Below are positions 32,201 through 45,180 of a stretch of 64,000 nucleotides of DNA, piece by piece. Both the position numbers and the translations under genes were made by a program. This stretch comes from Balaenoptera acutorostrata (lineage: Eukaryota > Chordata > Mammalia > Artiodactyla > Balaenopteridae). The notes beneath the pieces are model-generated. The model searched no databases. It was not told the origin of the DNA and worked only from the letters and a program-made list of their open reading frames with translations. Location: positions 91,283,600-91,347,599 of the forward strand of contig NC_080066.1 in assembly GCF_949987535.1 (NCBI RefSeq), written 5' to 3'. How positions within the stretch are numbered: position 1 is the first letter of the stretch; each line of letters begins with the position of its first letter.

Positions 32201-34110
32201 TTTAATTGAAATATATGCAATTAATATACAGAAATCTGTTATTTTTCTCAGCACTAATAACAAACTGTCAGAGAAATTAAGAAAAAAAATTTACAAATGT
32301 ACCAAAAATAATAAAATACCTGGGAATAAATTTAACCATGGAGGTGAAAGATTTATATATTAAAAATTATAAGACATTGATGAAGGAAATTGAAGATGAT
32401 GCAAACAAATGAAAAGATATCCCATGCTCTTGGATCAGAAGAATTAATCTTTTTAAAATAGCCCTATTACTCAAAGCAACCTACAGATTTAAAGCAATCC
32501 CTATCAAAATACCCACAACATTGTTCACACACAGAACAAATAATCCCCAAATAAATATAAAACCACAAAATACCCACAGTACCAAAGCAATCCTGAGGGA
32601 AAAAAAAGACCAAAGCTGGAGATAGCATGTTCCCTGACTACAAAGCTACAATAATCACAAAAACAGACACATAGATGAAGGGAACAGAATAGAGAGCCCA
32701 GAAAGGATCTCACACACTTATGGTGAGTAAGTCTACCACCAAGGAGGCAAGAATATACAATGAAGAAAAGACAGTTTCTTCAATAAGTTGTGTTGGGAAA
32801 AGTGGAGGGCTACATGTAAAATAAGGAATTTAGAACATTTCCTCACACCAGACACAAAATTCAAAATGAATTAAGGACCTAAAGGTAATACACCAAACCA
32901 TAAAACTCATAGGAGAGAACGTAGGCAGAACATTCTGTGACATAAATTGTAGCAATATTTTTGGAATCTGGCCTCTATGGCAAAAGAAATAAAAGCAAAA
33001 ATAAACAGGTGGAAGCTAAATAAAGTTTAGGAGCTTTTGCACAGCCATGAAAACCAACAACAAAATCAAAATTCAAAGTGCAAAGTGTAAGAAAATATTT
33101 GCAAATGATATGATGGACAAAAGGTTAATATCAAAAATATATAAATGGTTCATACAACTCAATATCACACACACAAAAAATGAACAAACAACACAATCAA
33201 TAATGGTCAGGAGACATGAATAGACATCTTTCCAAAGAAGATACAGATGGCTAAAAGGCAGATGAAAAGGTGCTCAACATCACTAATTATTAGAGAAGTT
33301 CAATTCAAAGCAACAATGAGATATCAACCTCCACCTGTCAAAATAGCTCTCATCAAAATGTCTACAAATACCAAATTTTGGAGAGCATGTGGAGAAAAGT
33401 GAACCCTTGTACACTGTGGGTAGGATTGTAAATTGTTGCAGGCACTATGGAAAATAGGATGGAGCTTTCTCAAAAAAGTAAAAGTAGAACTACCATATGA
33501 TCCATCAATAACTCTCCTGTGTACCTATCTAGGAAAAAAATGAAAACACTAATTCAAAAAGATACATAAACCCCAATGTGCATAACAGCACTATTGACAA
33601 TGGCCAAGGTAAGAAAGCAACCAAAATGCCCATGAACAGACAAACGGATAAAGAAGCTATGGTATATATGTACAGTGGAATATTACACAGCCATAAAAAG
33701 AATGAAATTCTGCCATTTGCAGCATCGTGGATGGACCTGGAGAATATTATGCTTAATGAAGTAAGTCAGAGAAAGACAAATACTGTGTGATATTATTTAT
33801 ATGTGGAATCTAAAAATAATACAAATGAATGTATATGCAAAACAGAAACAGACTCACAGATATATAAACAAACTAGTGGTTACCATTTGGGACAGGTAAG
33901 GGGGGAGGGACAAATTAGGGGTATGGGCTTAAGAGGTACAAACTACTATGTATAAAATAGATAAGCAACAAAGATATATTGTATAGGACGGAATTATAGC
34001 CATTCTCTTGTAAAATCATTTAATCAAGTGTAATCTGTAAAAAATCCCAGATCACCTGAAACTGATATAATACTATAAATAAATTATAATTTTAAAAAAT
34101 AAATAAAATA
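32201..34110 (+). mobile_element. Host L1, segment 3 (ORF2 C-terminal half and 3' UTR)
   Basis: Resumes the ORF2 reading left at 23170 (IQKSV-type text at about 32225, then a KYLGINL-type stretch near 32320), runs through the ORF2 C-terminus at 33800 and a 3' UTR to an A-rich end near 34110. It is heavily decayed, so only short frames remain. Confidence 0.85.
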
Positions 34111-34561
34111 AAAACAATTGGGTAGAGGATTTGAATACACATTTTGCCAAAAAAAAAAGATGCTAAAAACCACATGGAAACATGCTCAACATCCCTAATC
34201 ATCAGGGGGGAAATGCAAATCAAAACCACAAAAAGAGATCACCTTACAGGTGTCAGAATGGCTATCATCAAATTGACAACAATTAATAAGTGTTGCTGAG
34301 GATATGGAGAAAAGAGCACTCACCTGCACTGTTGCTAAGAATGTAAATCAGTGCAGCCAACTATTGAAAACATTACAGAGGGTTCTGAAAACATAAAAAA
34401 AATAAAACTACCATATGAGTTAGTTTGGTTATTTATCCAAAGGAAAAAAAGCAAAAAACTAATTTAAAGAGATACATGCACCCCTGTTTTAATTGCAACA
34501 TAACTTACAATAGGCAATATATGGTAGAAACCTAAATGTTCAATGATAGACAAATGGATAA

Positions 34562-34619
<58 letters not shown>

Positions 34620-35235
34620 TATACATGTATACACATACATACATATGAATATACACAACACACATACACATATACACACATACATATATACATGTATCTA
34701 TACATATATAGATATATTAATATACGAATACATATATATGTGTATACAAATGTACATATACAGTTATATATTACTCAGCCATAAAAAGATAAAATCTCGC
34801 CATTTTTGACAACATGGATGGACCTAGAGAGTATTATGCTCAGTGAAGTAAAGTCACATAGAGAAAAACAAATTCCACATGACCGCACTTATATGTGTAA
34901 TCTAAAAACAAAACAAACACAACAAAACAAATCTTACAGACACAGTGAACAAATTGGTGGTTGCAAAAGGGGAGGGGAGTAGGTTTTGGACAAGACAGGT
35001 GAAAGGGTATAAGAAGTACAAAATTCCAGTTATATAAAAATTGACAAGAATTTAATATACAGAATAAAGAATATGGTTCATGATATTGCAGTAACAGTGG
35101 ATGGGGACAGATGTTTACTAGATTCATCAAGGTGATCATTTTGTAATATACTTAAATGCTGAATCATTATGTTGTACATCTGAAACTAATGTAATATTAT
35201 AAGCCAACTATTCTTCAATCAAAAAAAGATGAAAG
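34111..35235 (+). mobile_element. Another old L1 3' end
   Basis: Starts with ORF2 text from the NWVEDLN-like phrase near 34120, runs through the ORF2 C-terminus, with a long TA/CA microsatellite inside it, and ends with a 3' UTR and A-rich tail near 35230. Confidence 0.8.
34565..34620. repeat. (TA)n(CA)n microsatellite
   Basis: About 17 TA units pass directly into about 11 CA units, then a degenerate tail of acacat and tacata repeats to about 34760. The frames rich in IYIYI and THTHT that cover it are repeat artefacts. Confidence 0.97.
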
Positions 35236-35565
35236 AAAGAAAAAGAATGTATGCCCTGACAGCATTTCACCTGAGCCATTTCTTGGGAGTGTGTTTGTAA
35301 TGAACAGCCTTGAGGAATGAGCTAATGTCTCTCCCTCAGACAAACAGGAACCTGCTAACCTCTCATTTTAATAGCAGTGGAGTCCTCAAACTCGGTGTTC
35401 CTCAGTGTAACACAGCCGAGTACATGCATAGCACTCAACTGGATCCCTCTCTGTCATCCCAGTGGGAACCTGGGTGTGGAGAAGGAGAACCAATACAATA
35501 TTATGCTCATGCTTGCTGTACCATAAGTAATAAAACCTTTTGTTTCTGACAAAACACTCAATTAA
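35236..35565. other. Non-L1 segment of unknown origin between two L1s
   Basis: About 330 bases with no L1 or SINE resemblance, ending in ataagtaataaaaccttttg. The AATAAA near the end and the abrupt edges could fit a fragment of a long terminal repeat or a decayed mRNA 3' end. A 79-codon frame (35310-35549) has no recognisable homology. I cannot assign it. Confidence 0.3.
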
Positions 35566-35664
35566 AAAACCTAACTTTACAACTAAAGGAACTAGGAAAA
35601 GAACAAACTAAGCCCAATATTAGCAGAATGAAATAAATAATAAGGATTAGAGAAGTTATAAATG

Positions 35665-35822
35665 TAATGGAAGGACCTACTGTCTAGCACAGGGAACTCT
35701 ACTCAATACTCTGTAGTGATCTATTGGGAAAAGAATCTAAAAAAAGTGGATATACGTATAACTGATTCACTTTACTGAACACAACACTGTACATCAAGTA
35801 TATTCCAATAAAAATTAAAAAT
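35665..35822 (+). mobile_element. Very short 5'-truncated L1 3'-tail insertion
   Basis: About 155 bases of L1 3' UTR (ggaaggacctactgtctagc through caataaaaattaaaa) inside ORF2 of the older L1, with near-matching aaatgtaat/aaagtaat at the edges as a likely target-site duplication. Confidence 0.65.
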
Positions 35823-36355
35823 AAAGTAATAGAGACTACAAAAACAGAAGGATAAATAATACTGGAGGTTTTTTTTGAAAAGATAAACAAAATTGACAAA
35901 CTGTTAGCAAGAATAACTTAGAAAAAGAGAGACTGAATGAATGATGAATGAATGAACAAATAAATAAACACACACACACATGCATATAAAGGTATTACAA
36001 TGATGCCACAGAAATACAAATGACAATCAGAAACTACTACTGACAATCATATGCAAAAAACTTGGATTACTTAGACAAAAAAGGACAAACGCGTAGAAAC
36101 ATACAACCTACCAAGAAATAGAACACCTGAACAGACCAGTAATGAGTAAAGAGAATGAAACAGTATTGAGAAACCTCTCAATAAATAAAATCCCAGGACC
36201 AGATGGTTTTTCTCGTGAATTATGCCAAATATTTAGAGAGAAATTAAAGCCAAGACTACTCAAATACTTCCAAAAATTTAAAGAGGAGGGAACGCTTTCA
36301 ACCCATCTTATGAGGCGTTACTCCAGACAAGGGTAATGCCAAAACCAGACAAGGG

Positions 36356-36656
36356 GGGCTTCCCTGGGGGTGCAGTGGTTAAGAATCCTCCTGCCAATGC
36401 AGGGGACATGGGTTCGATCCCTGGTCCGGGAAGATCCCACATGCCACGGTGCAACTAAGCCTGTGCACCCCAACTACTAAGCCCTCGTGCCTAGAGCCTG
36501 TGCTCCGCAACAAGAGAAGCCATCACAATGAGGAGCCCACGCACCACAACGAAGAGCAGCCCCCACTCGCCGCAACTGGAGAAAAGCCCGCATGCAGCAA
36601 CAAAGACCCAACACAGCTAAAAATAAATAAATAAATAAAAAATAAATTTTTTAAAA
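36356..36656 (+). mobile_element. CHR-type SINE
   Basis: Head ggcttccctgggggtgcagt, a B-box-like gggttcgatccctggtcc and an A/T-rich tail with taaataaa repeats. Flanked by cagacaaggg at 36346-36355 and 36659-36668. It interrupts the older L1. Confidence 0.93.
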
Positions 36657-36970
36657 AGCAGACAAGGGCACAAGAGAAAAGTACAGATCAACATTCCTGA
36701 ATAACATAAATGAAATACACGCAAAATACTGGCAAACTAAATTCAGCAGCACATTGAAGGGATTCATTCACCATGATTAAGTGGGATTTATGCCTGGATG
36801 CAAGGATGGCACAATGTATGCAAATCAATAAATGTGATACATTACATTATGAGAATAAAGGGAACATATCATATTAATAGATACATAAAATTATTTGACA
36901 AAATCCAACTTCCTTTAATGATAAAGATTGTCAAGAAATTAGATATAGAAGGAATATACCTCAACACATT

Positions 36971-36985
36971 AAAAGTCGTATGACA
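36971..36985. repeat. Target-site duplication, left copy, of L1-3
   Basis: aaaagtcgtatgaca, repeated with one change at 43888-43902. Confidence 0.85.
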
Positions 36986-38949
36986 GATCTCAGGGAAGAT
37001 GGCAGAAGAGTAAGATGCAGAGATCACCTTCTTCCCCACAGTTACATCAGAAATACATCTACACATGGAACTGCTCTTATAGAACACCCACTGAACGCTG
37101 GCAGAAGACCTCAGACCTCCCAAAAGGCAAGAAACTCCCCACGTACCTGGGTAGGACAAAAGAAAAAAAAACAGAGACAAAAGAATAGGGACGGGACCTG
37201 CACCAGTGGGAGGAAGCTGTGAAGGAGGAAAGGTTTCCACACACTAGGAAGCCCCTTCGCGGGCGGAGACTGCGGGTGGCGGAGGGGGTAAGCTTCGGAG
37301 CCGCGGAGGAGAGCACGGCAACAAGGGTGTGGAGGGCAAAGCAGAGAGATTCCTGCACAGAGGATCGGTGCTGACCAGCACTCACCAGCCCAGGAGGCTT
37401 GTCTGTTCCCCCGCCGGGGCGGGGGCTGGGAGCTGAGGCTCGGGCATCGATTGGATCCCAGGGAGAGGGCTGGGATTGGCTGCGTGAACACAGCCCGAAG
37501 GGGCTAGTACGCCATGGCTAGCTGGGAGGGAGTCCGGGAAAAAGTCTGGAGCTGCCGAAGAGACAAGAGACATTTTCTTGCCTCTTTGTTTCCTGGTGCG
37601 CGAGGAGAGGGGATTAAGAGTGCCGCTTAAAGGAGCTCCAGAGACGGGCGCGAGCCGCGGCTATCAGCGCGGACCCCAGAGACGGGCATGAGATGCTAAG
37701 GCTGCTGCTGCTGCCACCAAGAAGCCTGTGTGCAAGCACAGGTCACTATCCACACCGCCCCTCCTGGGAGCCTGTGCAGCATGCCACTGCCAGGGTCCCA
37801 TAATCCAGGGACAACTTCCCCGAGAGAACGCACGGCACACCTCAGGCTGGTGCAATGTCACGCCGGCCTCTGCCGCAGCAGGCTTGCCCCGCATCTGTAC
37901 CCCTCCCTCCCCCCGGCCTGAGCGAGCCAGGGCCCCCGAATCAGCTGCTCCTTTAACCCCGTCCTGTCTGAGCAAAGAACAGACGCCTCCAGTCGACCTA
38001 CATGCAAAGGCGGGGCCAAATCCAAAGCTGAACCCAAGGAGCTGTGCGAACAAAGAAGAGAAAGGGAAATTTCTCCCAGCAGCCTCAGAAGCAGCGGATT
38101 AAAGCTCCACAATCAACTTGATGTACCCTGCATCTGTGGAATACCTGAATAGACAATGAATCATCCCAAATTGAGGAGGTGGACGTTGGGAGCAAGATAT
38201 ATTATTTTTTCCCCTTTTCCTCTTTTTATGAGTGTGTATGTGTATGCTTCTGTGTGAGATTTTGTCTGTATAGCTTTGTTTTCACCATTTTTCCTAGGAT
38301 TCTTTCCGTCGGGGTCTTTTTTTTGGATTTTTTTGGTTTTTTTTACTTAAAATTTTTTTCTTAATTATTTTTTTATTTTTTATTTTAATAACTTTATTAT
38401 ATTTTATTTTATCCTCTTTATTTCTTTCTGTTTTTTCTCCCTTTTATTCTGAGCCATGTGGATGAAAGGCTCTTGGTGCTCCAGCCAGGCATCAGGGCTG
38501 TGCCTCTGAGGTGGGAGAGCCAACTTCAGAACACTGGTCCACAAGAGACCTCCCAGCTCCACGTAATACCAAACAGCAAAGATCTCCCAGAATCTCCATC
38601 TCAACACCAAGACCCAGCTTTGCTCAACGACCAGCAAGCTACAGTGCTGGACACCCTATGCCAAACAACTAGCAAGAAAGGAACACACCCCATCCATTAG
38701 CAGAGAGGCTGCCTAAAATCATAATAAGGCCACAGACACCCCAAAACACACCACCAGACATGGACCTGCCCACCAGAAAGACAAGATCCAGCATCATCCA
38801 CCAGAACACAGGCACTAGTCCCCTCCACCAGGAAGCCTACACAACCCACTAAACCAACCTTAGCCACTGGGGAAAAACACCAAAAACAACGGGAACTACG
38901 AACCTGCAGCTAGCGAAAAGGAGACCCCAAACACCGTAAGTTAAGCAAA

Positions 38950-39843
38950 ATGAGAAGATATAAAAACACACAGCAGATGAAGGAGCAAGGTAAAAACACA
39001 CCAGAGCTAACAAATGAAGAGGAAATAGGCAGTCTACCTGAAAAAGAATTCAGAATAATGATAGTAAGGATGATCCAAAATCTTGGAAATAGAATAGAAA
39101 AAATGCAAGAAACATTTAACAAGGACCTAAAAGAACTAAAGAGGAACCAAGCAACGATGAAAAACACAATAAATGAAATTAAAAATACTCTAGATGGGAT
39201 CAATAGCAGAATAACTGAGGCAGAAGAAAGGATAAGTGACCTGGAAGATAAAATGGTGGAAATAACTACTGCAGAGCAGGATAAAGAAAAAAGAATGAAA
39301 AGAACTGAGGACAGTCTCAGAGACCTCTGCGACAACATTAAACGCACCAACATTCGAATTATAGGGGTCCCAGAAGAAGAAGAGAAAAAGAAAGGGACTG
39401 AGAAAATATTTGAAGAGATTATAGTTGAAAACTTCCCTAATATGGGAAAGGAAATAGTTAATCAAGTCCTGGAAGCACAGAGAGTCCCATACAGGATAAA
39501 TCCAAGGAGAAACACGCCAAGACACATATTAATCAAACTACCAAAAATTAAATATAAAGAAAACATATTAAAAGCAGCAAGGGAAAAACAACAAATAACA
39601 CACAAAGGAATCCGCATAAGGTTAACAGCTGAACTTTCAGCAGGAATTCTGCAAGCCACAAGGGAGTGGCAGGACATACTTAAAGTGATGAAGGAGAAAA
39701 ACCTACAACCAAGATGACTCTACCCAGCAAGGATCTCATTCAGATTTGATGGAGAAATTAAAACCTTTACAGACAAGCAAAAGCTGAGAGAGTTCAGCAC
39801 CACCAAACCAGCTTTACAACAAATGCTAAAGGAACTTCTCTAG
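38950..39843 (+). pseudogene. L1 ORF1 in L1-3, one premature stop
   Basis: Same start codon and 894-base span as L1-1. It is open for 255 codons, then TGA at 39715-39717 (AGATTACTC changed to AGATGACTC) removes the last ~42 residues of the C-terminal domain. Otherwise coiled coil and RRM are complete. Confidence 0.92.
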
Positions 39844-39901
39844 GCAAGAAACACAAGAGAAGGAAAACACCTACAATAACAAACCCAAAACATTTAAGAA
39901 A

Positions 39902-42900
39902 ATGGGAATAGGAACATACATATTGATAATTACATTAAATGTAAATGGATTAAATGCTCCCACCACAAGACATAGACTGGCTGAATGGATACAAAAACAA
40001 GACCCATATATATGCTGTCCACCAGAGACCCACTTCAGACCTAAGGACACATACAGACTGAAACTGAGGGGATGGAAAAAGATATTTCATGCAAATGGAA
40101 ATCAAAAGAAAGCTGGAGTAGCAATTCTCACATCAGACAAAATAGACTTTAAAATAAATGCTATTACAAGAGACAAAGAAGGACACTACAAAATGATCAA
40201 GGGATTGATCCAAGAAGAAGATATAACAATTGTAAATATTTATGCACCCAACATAGGAGCACCTCAATACATAAGGCAAATACTAACAGTCATAAAAGGG
40301 GAAATCGAGAGTAACACAATAATAGTAGGGGACTTTAACACCCCACTTTCACCAATGGACAGATCATCCAAAATGAAAATAAAGAATGAAACACAAGCTT
40401 TAAATGATACATTAAACAAGATGGACTTAATTGATATTTATGGGACATTCCACCCAAAAACAACAGAATACCCATTTTCCTCAAGTGCTCATGGAACATT
40501 CTCCAGGATAGATCATATCTTGGGTCACAAATCAAGCCTTGGTAAATTTAAGAAAACTGAAATCATATCAAGTATCTTTTCCGACCACAATGCTTTGAGA
40601 CTACATATCAATTACAGAAAAAGATCTGTAAAAAATACAAACACATGGAGGCTAAACAATACACTACTTAATAACGAAGTGACCACTGAAGAAATCAAAG
40701 GGGAAATCAAAAAATACCTAGAAACAAATGACAATGGAGACACGATGACCCAAAACCTATGGGATGCAGCCAAAGCAGTTCTAAGAGGAAAGTTTATAGC
40801 AATAAAAGCCTACCTTAAGAAACAGGAAACATCTCAAATAAACAACCTAACCTTGCACCTAAAGCAATTCGAGAAAGAAGAACAAAAAAAACCCCAAAGA
40901 TAGCAGAAGGAAAGAAATCATAAAGATCAGATCAGAAATAAATGAAAAAGAAATGAAGGAAATGATAGCAAAGATTAATATAAATTCTTAGAAATGCACA
41001 ACCTGCCGAGACTGCACCAGGAAGAAATAGAAAATATGAACAGACCAATCACAAGCACTGAATTTGAAACTGTGATTAAAAATCTTCCAACAAACAAAAG
41101 CCCAGGACCAGATGGCTTCACAGCCAAATTCTATCAAACAATTAGACAAGAGCTAACACCTGTCCTTCTCAAACTCTTCCAAAATATTGCAGAGGGACGA
41201 ACACTTGCCAACTCATTCTACGAAGACACTATCACCCTGATACCAAAATCAGACAAAGATGTCACAAAAAAAGAAAACTACAGGCCAATATCACTGATGA
41301 ACATAGATGCAAAAATCCTCAACAAAATACTAGCAAACAGAATCCAACAGCACATTAAAAGGATCATCACCATGATCAAGTGGGGTTTATTCCAGGAATG
41401 CAAGGATTCTTCAATATACGCAAATCAATCAATGTGATACACCATATTAACAAACTGAAGGAGAAAAACCATATGATCATCTCAATAGATGCAGAGAAAG
41501 CTTTTGACAAAATTAAACACCCATTTATGATAAAAACCCTGCAGAAAGTAGGCATAGAGGGAACTTTCCTCAACATAATAAAGGCCATATATGAAGCCAA
41601 CATTGTCCTCAATGTTGAAAAACTGAAACCACTTCCACTAAGATCAGAAACAAGACAAGGTTGCCCACTCTCACCACTATTATTCAATATAGTTTTGGAA
41701 GTTTTAGCCACGGCAGTCAGAGATGAAAAAGAAATAAAAGGAATCCAAATCAGAAAAGAAGAAGTAAAGCTGTCACTGTTTGCAGATGACATGATACTAT
41801 ACATAGAGAATCCTAAAGATGCTACCAGAAAACTACTAGAGCTATTCAATGAATTTGGTAAAGTAGCAGGATACAAAATTAATGCACAGAAATCTCTTGC
41901 ATTCCTATACACTAATGATGAAAAATCTGAAAGTGAAATTAAGAAAACACTCCCATTTACCATTGCAACCAAAAGAATAAAGTATCTAGGAATAAACCTA
42001 CCTAAGGAGACAAAAGACCTGTATGCAGAAAATTATAAGACACTGGTGAAAGAAATTAAAGATGATACAAATAGATGGAGAGATATACCATGATCTTGGA
42101 TTGGAAGAATCAACATTGTGAAAATGACTATACTACCCAAAGCAATCTACAGATTTAATGCAATCCCTATCAAACCACCACTGGCATTTTTCACAGAACT
42201 AGAACCAAAAATTTCACAATTTGTATGGAAACACAAAAGACCCCGAATAGCCAAAGCAATCTTGAGAACGAAAAATGGAGCTGGAGGAATCAGGCTCCCT
42301 TACTTCAGACTATACTACAAAGCTACAGTAATCAAGAGAGTATGGTACTGGCACAAAAACAGAAATATAGATCAATGGAACAGGACAGACAGTCCAGAGA
42401 TAAACCCACACACATAAGGTCACTTTATCTTTGATAAAGGAGGCAAGCATATACAGTGGAGAAAAGACAGCCTCTTCAATAAGTGTTGCTGGGAAAACTG
42501 GACAGGTACTTGTAAAAGTATGAAATTAGAACACTACCTAACACCATACACAAAGATAAACTCAATATGGATTAAAGACATAAATGTAAGGCCAGACACT
42601 ATCAAACTCTTAGAGGAAAACATAGGCAGAACACTCTATGACATACATCACAGCAAGATCCTTTTTGACCCAGCTCCTAGAGAAATGGAAATAAAAACAA
42701 AAATAAACAAATGGGACCTAATGAAACTTCAAAGCTTTTGCACAGCAAAGGAAACCATAAACAAGACCAAAAGACAACCTTCAGAATGGGAGAAAATATT
42801 TGCAAATGAAGCAACTGACAAAGGATTAATCTCCAAAATTTACAAGCAGCTCATGCAGCTCAATAACAAAAAAACGAACAACCCAATCCAAAAATGGGCA

Positions 42901-43502
42901 GAAGACCTAAATAGACATTTTTCAAAGAAGATATACAGATTGCCAACAAATACATGAAAGAATGTTCAACATCATTAATCATTAGAGAAATGCAAATCAA
43001 AACTACAACGAGATATCACCTCACACCGGTCATAATGGCCATCATCAAAAAATCTCGAAACAGTAAATGCTGGAGAGGGTGTGGAGAAAAGGGAACATTC
43101 TTGTACTGTTGGTGGGAATGTAAATTGATATAGCCACTATGGAGAACAGTATGGAAGTTCCTTAAAAAACTAAAAATGGAACTACCGTATGACCCAGCAA
43201 TCCCACTACTGGGCATATACCCTGAGAAAACCATAATTCAAAAAGAGTCATGTACCAAAATGTTCATTGCAGCTCTATTTACAATAGCCAGGACATGGAA
43301 GCAACCTAAGTGTCCATCATTAGATGAATGGATAAAGAAGATGTGGCACATATATACAATGGAATATTACTCAGCCATAAAAAGAAACGAAATTGAGTTA
43401 TTTGTAGTGAGGTAGATGGAGTTAGAGTGTGTCATACAGAGTGAAGTAAGTCAGAAAGAGAAAAACAAATACAGTATTCTAACCCATATATATGGAATCT
43501 AA
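39902..43502 (+). pseudogene. L1 ORF2 in L1-3, multiply broken
   Basis: Endonuclease is open at 39902-40903. Compared with L1-1, about 210 bases between endonuclease and RT are lost at about 40971-40983. RT text follows in frames 40994-41437 and 41380-42093 (FADD near 41780), then 42118-42417, 42520-42957 and 43176-43415. A small loss near 41590 removes a few residues of the YDKPTAN block. The element cannot be autonomous. Confidence 0.92.
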
Positions 43503-43887
43503 GGAAGAAAAAAAGTCATGAAGAACCCAGTGGCAAGACGGGAATAAAGACACAGACCTACTAGAGAATGTACTTGAGGATATGGGGAGGGGGAAGGGTA
43601 AGCTGTGACAAAGTGAGAGAGTGGCATGGACATATATACACTACCAAACGTAAAATAGATAGCTCGTGGGAAGCAACTGCATAGCACAGGGAGATCAGCT
43701 CGGTGCTTTGTGACCACCTAGTGGGGTGGGATAGGGAGGGTGGGAGGGAGGGAGATGCAAGAGGGAAGAGATATGGGAACATATGTATATGTATTACTGA
43801 TTCACTTTGTTATAAAGTAGAAACTAACACACCATTGTAAAGCAATTATACTCCAATAAAGATGTTAAAAAAAATAAAAATAAAAAT

Positions 43888-43903
43888 AAAAGTCATATGA
43901 CAG
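43888..43903. repeat. Target-site duplication, right copy, of L1-3
   Basis: aaaagtcatatgacag, matching 36971-36986 except for one base. Confidence 0.85.
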
Positions 43904-45180
43904 GCCCAAAGCTAACAGTCCCAAAAGTGTTTCTCCTAAGTTTCAGCCAAGACAAGGTTACCAATTCTTGCCCCTTCTATTCAACGTAGTACGGGAATTC
44001 TTAACCAGAGCAAGTAGGCAAGAAAAATAAATAAAATAAATCCAAATCATAAAGGTAAAACTAAATTTTCTGTTTGCAGATGACATGTTTTTATATCTAC
44101 ATAAACCTAAAAATGCCACTTCCAAAAAACTGTTCAAACTAATAGGTAAATGGAGTAAGTGGCATGACACAAAATCAACATATAAAAATCATTTGTGGTT
44201 CTGTATACTAACAACAGAAACTATCAGAAAAGGTTAAAAAACGTCCCATTTACAATAGCATGCAAAAAAATAAAATATTTAGGAATAAAGTTAACCAAGA
44301 ATGTAAAAGAGCCATACACTGCAAACTGTAAAATATTGATGAAAGAATTTGAAGAAGACACAAATAAATGGAATGATCGCCAATATTACTAGATTGAATA
44401 AATGAACATTGTTAAAAATGTCCATACTATCCAAAGCAATCTAGAGTCCATGCAATCCATGTCAAAATCCGAAGGCAGTTTCCCCAGAAAATAGAAAAAG
44501 AAATATTAAAATTCATATGGAACCATAAAAGACTGCAAATGTCCAGAGCAATGTTGAGCACAAAGAGCAAAGCTGAAGGCGTCACTCTTCATAATTTCAC
44601 ACTATATTACAAAGCACAGTAATCAAAGCACTATGGTCACAGTACAAAACCACACATATAGAACAATGGAACGAAATACAGACCTCAGAAATAAATCCAC
44701 ATATTTACAATCAACTGATCTTTGACAAAAGTGCCAGGAATATACAATGAGAAAAGGATCTTCTCTTCAGTAAATTCGTGGGAAACTGAATATTCACAAG
44801 CATAAGGAAGAAATTAGACGTGTATCTCACACTGTATACGAAAATTAATTCAAACTGGTTTAGAGAATTAAATACAAGAACAGAAACTGTAAAGTTACTA
44901 GAAGAAGATATGGGGGGGAACTTCTTGACAGTTCTATAGGCAATGTATTTTTAGATGTGACCACAAAAGCACAGGCAGCCAAAGCAAAAAAAAAAAAAAA
45001 GAAAAGAAAAAAGTATTGAAAACAGATTGTATTAAACTATAAAGCTTTAAACAGCAAAGGAAACAATTTACAGAGAGCAGAGTGCACCTACAAAATGTGA
45101 AAAATATTTGAAAAACCTCTCTAATACGTATAATATGCTCAAACAACTGAGTAGAAAAAACACAACAAATAACATTATTT
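43904..45180 (+). mobile_element. Old L1, segment 2 (ORF2 RT to C-terminus)
   Basis: Continues the older L1 interrupted at 36985: RT text with LSKSGQ-like and FADDMFLYL-like motifs (about 44078), then the ORF2 downstream part to about 45170. It ends against the AP2B1 pseudogene. Only short frames are left. Confidence 0.8.

Larger units (their letters stand above)
35566..36985 (+). mobile_element. Old L1, segment 1 (ORF2 region), host of L1-3
   Basis: Decayed ORF2 text around the endonuclease/RT boundary and then the RT (SINKIPGPDGFSRE at about 36177). It is interrupted by an L1 tail insertion, a CHR SINE and then L1-3. It resumes at 43904. Confidence 0.8.
36986..43887 (+). mobile_element. 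Full-length LINE-1 (L1-3), internally deleted
   Basis: A 6.9-kb copy of the same family as L1-1 and L1-2, with the 5' motif aagatggcag at 36996-37005, a GC-rich 5' UTR, ORF1, ORF2, a G-rich 3' UTR, AATAAA at 43855-43860 and a tail of aaaataaa repeats. Its T-rich stretch at 38280-38400 is longer than in the sister copies. More diverged than L1-1 and L1-2 and carries a ~210-base deletion in ORF2. Confidence 0.95.

Noticed and set aside
34543..34809. Frames rich in IYIYIY and THTHTH
   Set aside because: Translation of the TA/CA microsatellite inside an L1.
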